Below are positions 6,090-6,711 of a stretch of 6,711 nucleotides of DNA, piece after piece; position 1 is the stretch's first letter; each line of letters starts with the position of its first letter. Under the pieces are notes generated by a model. It worked only from the letters and a program-made list of their open reading frames with translations, ran no database searches and was not told the DNA's origin. Source of the stretch: Elusimicrobiota bacterium (GTDB lineage Bacteria > Elusimicrobiota > Elusimicrobia > UBA1565 > UBA9628); the NCBI GenBank assembly GCA_016194625.1, contig JACQBB010000307.1, positions 1 to 6,711 of the forward strand. Reading direction: 5' to 3'. The position numbers were made by a program, and so were the translations under genes.

Positions 6090-6711
6090 TCAGGACGGCC
6101 GCGGCGACGGGACCAGCCGCAGCTCCTCGCGGAAGTAGAACACCAGCGTCGGCGCCAGGATCACGCCGGTCACGCCCATCAGCGCCTCGCCCGCGAGCAG
6201 GCCGAGCAGGGTCGCCCACATCGGCGTCTCGATGCGCGAGCCGACGATGCGGCCGTTGAGGAAGTACTCGGCCTTGTGGACGGCGACCAGGAACACGAGC
6301 GCGACCGCGGCCATGCGGTCGGAGACGGTCAGCGCCGCCGCGACGATCAGCGCGTTGCTGGCGATGTTGCCGGCGATCGGGACCATGCCGCAGACGAAGG
6401 TCGCCAGCGTCAGCATGGTCCGGAACGGCAGGTGCGTGGTGAACAGGAACGCGGCGGTGACGCCGGTGTTGATCGCGGCGATGACCACCTGGGCGCCCAT
6501 CACGCGCTCGAAGCTGACGCCGAACAGCTTGAAGCGGTCGGCGCACTCGCGCAGGAACTCCTCGTCGGGCGTGCCCCGCGGGCGGTCGGTCCCGGGCGTG
6601 CGCAGGAACGCGAGGATGGCGACCGCGACCGCGACGACGATCTGGAAGAACCCGCGGGTGAGCAGGCCGCTGGCCTTGGTGACCGAGCGCGCGTTCTCGC
6701 GGACCGTCTCC
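6090..6711 (-). CDS. AI-2E family transporter (PF01594-type membrane protein), N-terminus beyond window
   Basis: The last 206 residues are visible; the frame is open to the right edge, so the ATG at 6503 is internal and not the start. Numbered from the first visible codon, hydrophobic segments lie at about 21-36, 74-91, 100-128, 134-150 and 166-193. The text matches the C-terminal half of AI-2E family permeases: FVCGMVPIAGNIASN (104-118), a helix ending HKAEYFLNGRIVGSRIE (145-161), then PMWATLLGLLAGEALMGVTG and ILAPTLVFYFREEL. Members are inner-membrane proteins of about 350 residues. The name comes from E. coli TqsA, but many act as Na+/H+ antiporters or have unknown substrates, so an autoinducer role should not be assumed. 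A charged, proline-rich loop (37-60) links the first two visible segments. The gene converges on GH57 with one base between stop codons, so no functional link is implied. Confidence 0.88.
   Translation of the reverse strand, partial: ETVRENARSVTKASGLLTRGFFQIVVAVAVAILAFLRTPGTDRPRGTPDEEFLRECADRFKLFGVSFERVMGAQVVIAAINTGVTAAFLFTTHLPFRTMLTLATFVCGMVPIAGNIASNALIVAAALTVSDRMAAVALVFLVAVHKAEYFLNGRIVGSRIETPMWATLLGLLAGEALMGVTGVILAPTLVFYFREELRLVPSPRPS

Noticed and set aside
2074..6138. A very long plus-strand open frame (about 1354 codons) running across several genes.
   Set aside because: It crosses the permease, LolA-like and glycosylase genes antisense and then a wrong frame of GH57. Its translation is low-complexity Arg/Ala/Gly/Pro-rich text with no motif. 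Stop codons are rare in all frames at this GC content.
6090..6503. Reading the AI-2E-like gene as a complete short 137-residue protein starting at ATG 6503.
   Set aside because: The same frame stays open to the window edge and encodes an additional family-like membrane segment (visible residues 21-36), so the ATG is internal to a longer gene.
1..6711. Mobile elements, CRISPR arrays, tRNA or phage/defence genes.
   Set aside because: No inverted-repeat ends, transposase motifs, spaced repeats or cloverleaf sequences were seen; base composition looks uniform across the window.

Overview
The window is a compact, very GC-rich (by eye about 70%) bacterial chromosome segment with almost no non-coding DNA. 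GTG is the start codon of at least four of the seven genes. The genes point to a Gram-negative-type (diderm) bacterium: an outer-membrane beta-barrel candidate, a periplasmic LolA-like protein with a signal peptide, and a FtsX/LolC-type ABC permease with its ATPase. This gene set, together with a GH57/DUF3536 protein, fits lineages such as Elusimicrobiota, Myxococcota, Acidobacteriota or similar high-GC environmental bacteria. I cannot decide the phylum from the sequence alone.

Layout. From about 3711 leftwards to position 1 lies a five-gene minus-strand run: a family 6-like deoxyinosine/uracil DNA glycosylase, a LolA-like outer-membrane lipoprotein-sorting protein, a MacB/LolC-type permease, a LolD/MacB-type ATPase, and a secreted beta-barrel candidate cut off by the left edge. 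Junctions are 12 nt, 1 nt, an 8-nt overlap and a 17-nt overlap, so the run looks like one transcript. Diverging from it, after a 31-nt AT-rich gap at 3712-3742, is a plus-strand gene for a 781-residue GH57 glycosidase with a DUF3536 C-terminal half. It meets, tail to tail with one base between stop codons, a minus-strand AI-2E family membrane protein (PF01594) whose N-terminus lies beyond the right edge.

Function. The four envelope genes make a plausible trans-envelope export route: an inner-membrane ABC pump (permease plus ATPase), a LolA-fold periplasmic carrier, and an outer-membrane barrel. The cargo, probably a lipid, lipoprotein or other hydrophobic molecule, is not shown by the sequence. 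The GH57 protein is a predicted cytoplasmic alpha-glucan enzyme. The glycosylase is a base-excision repair enzyme whose place at the head of the envelope operon has no obvious functional explanation.

I see no mobile element, CRISPR array, tRNA, rRNA or phage feature. The genes are recognisable families; the least described parts are the envelope cassette as a unit, the Cys/His cluster in the GH57 protein, and the possibly leaderless divergent promoter.
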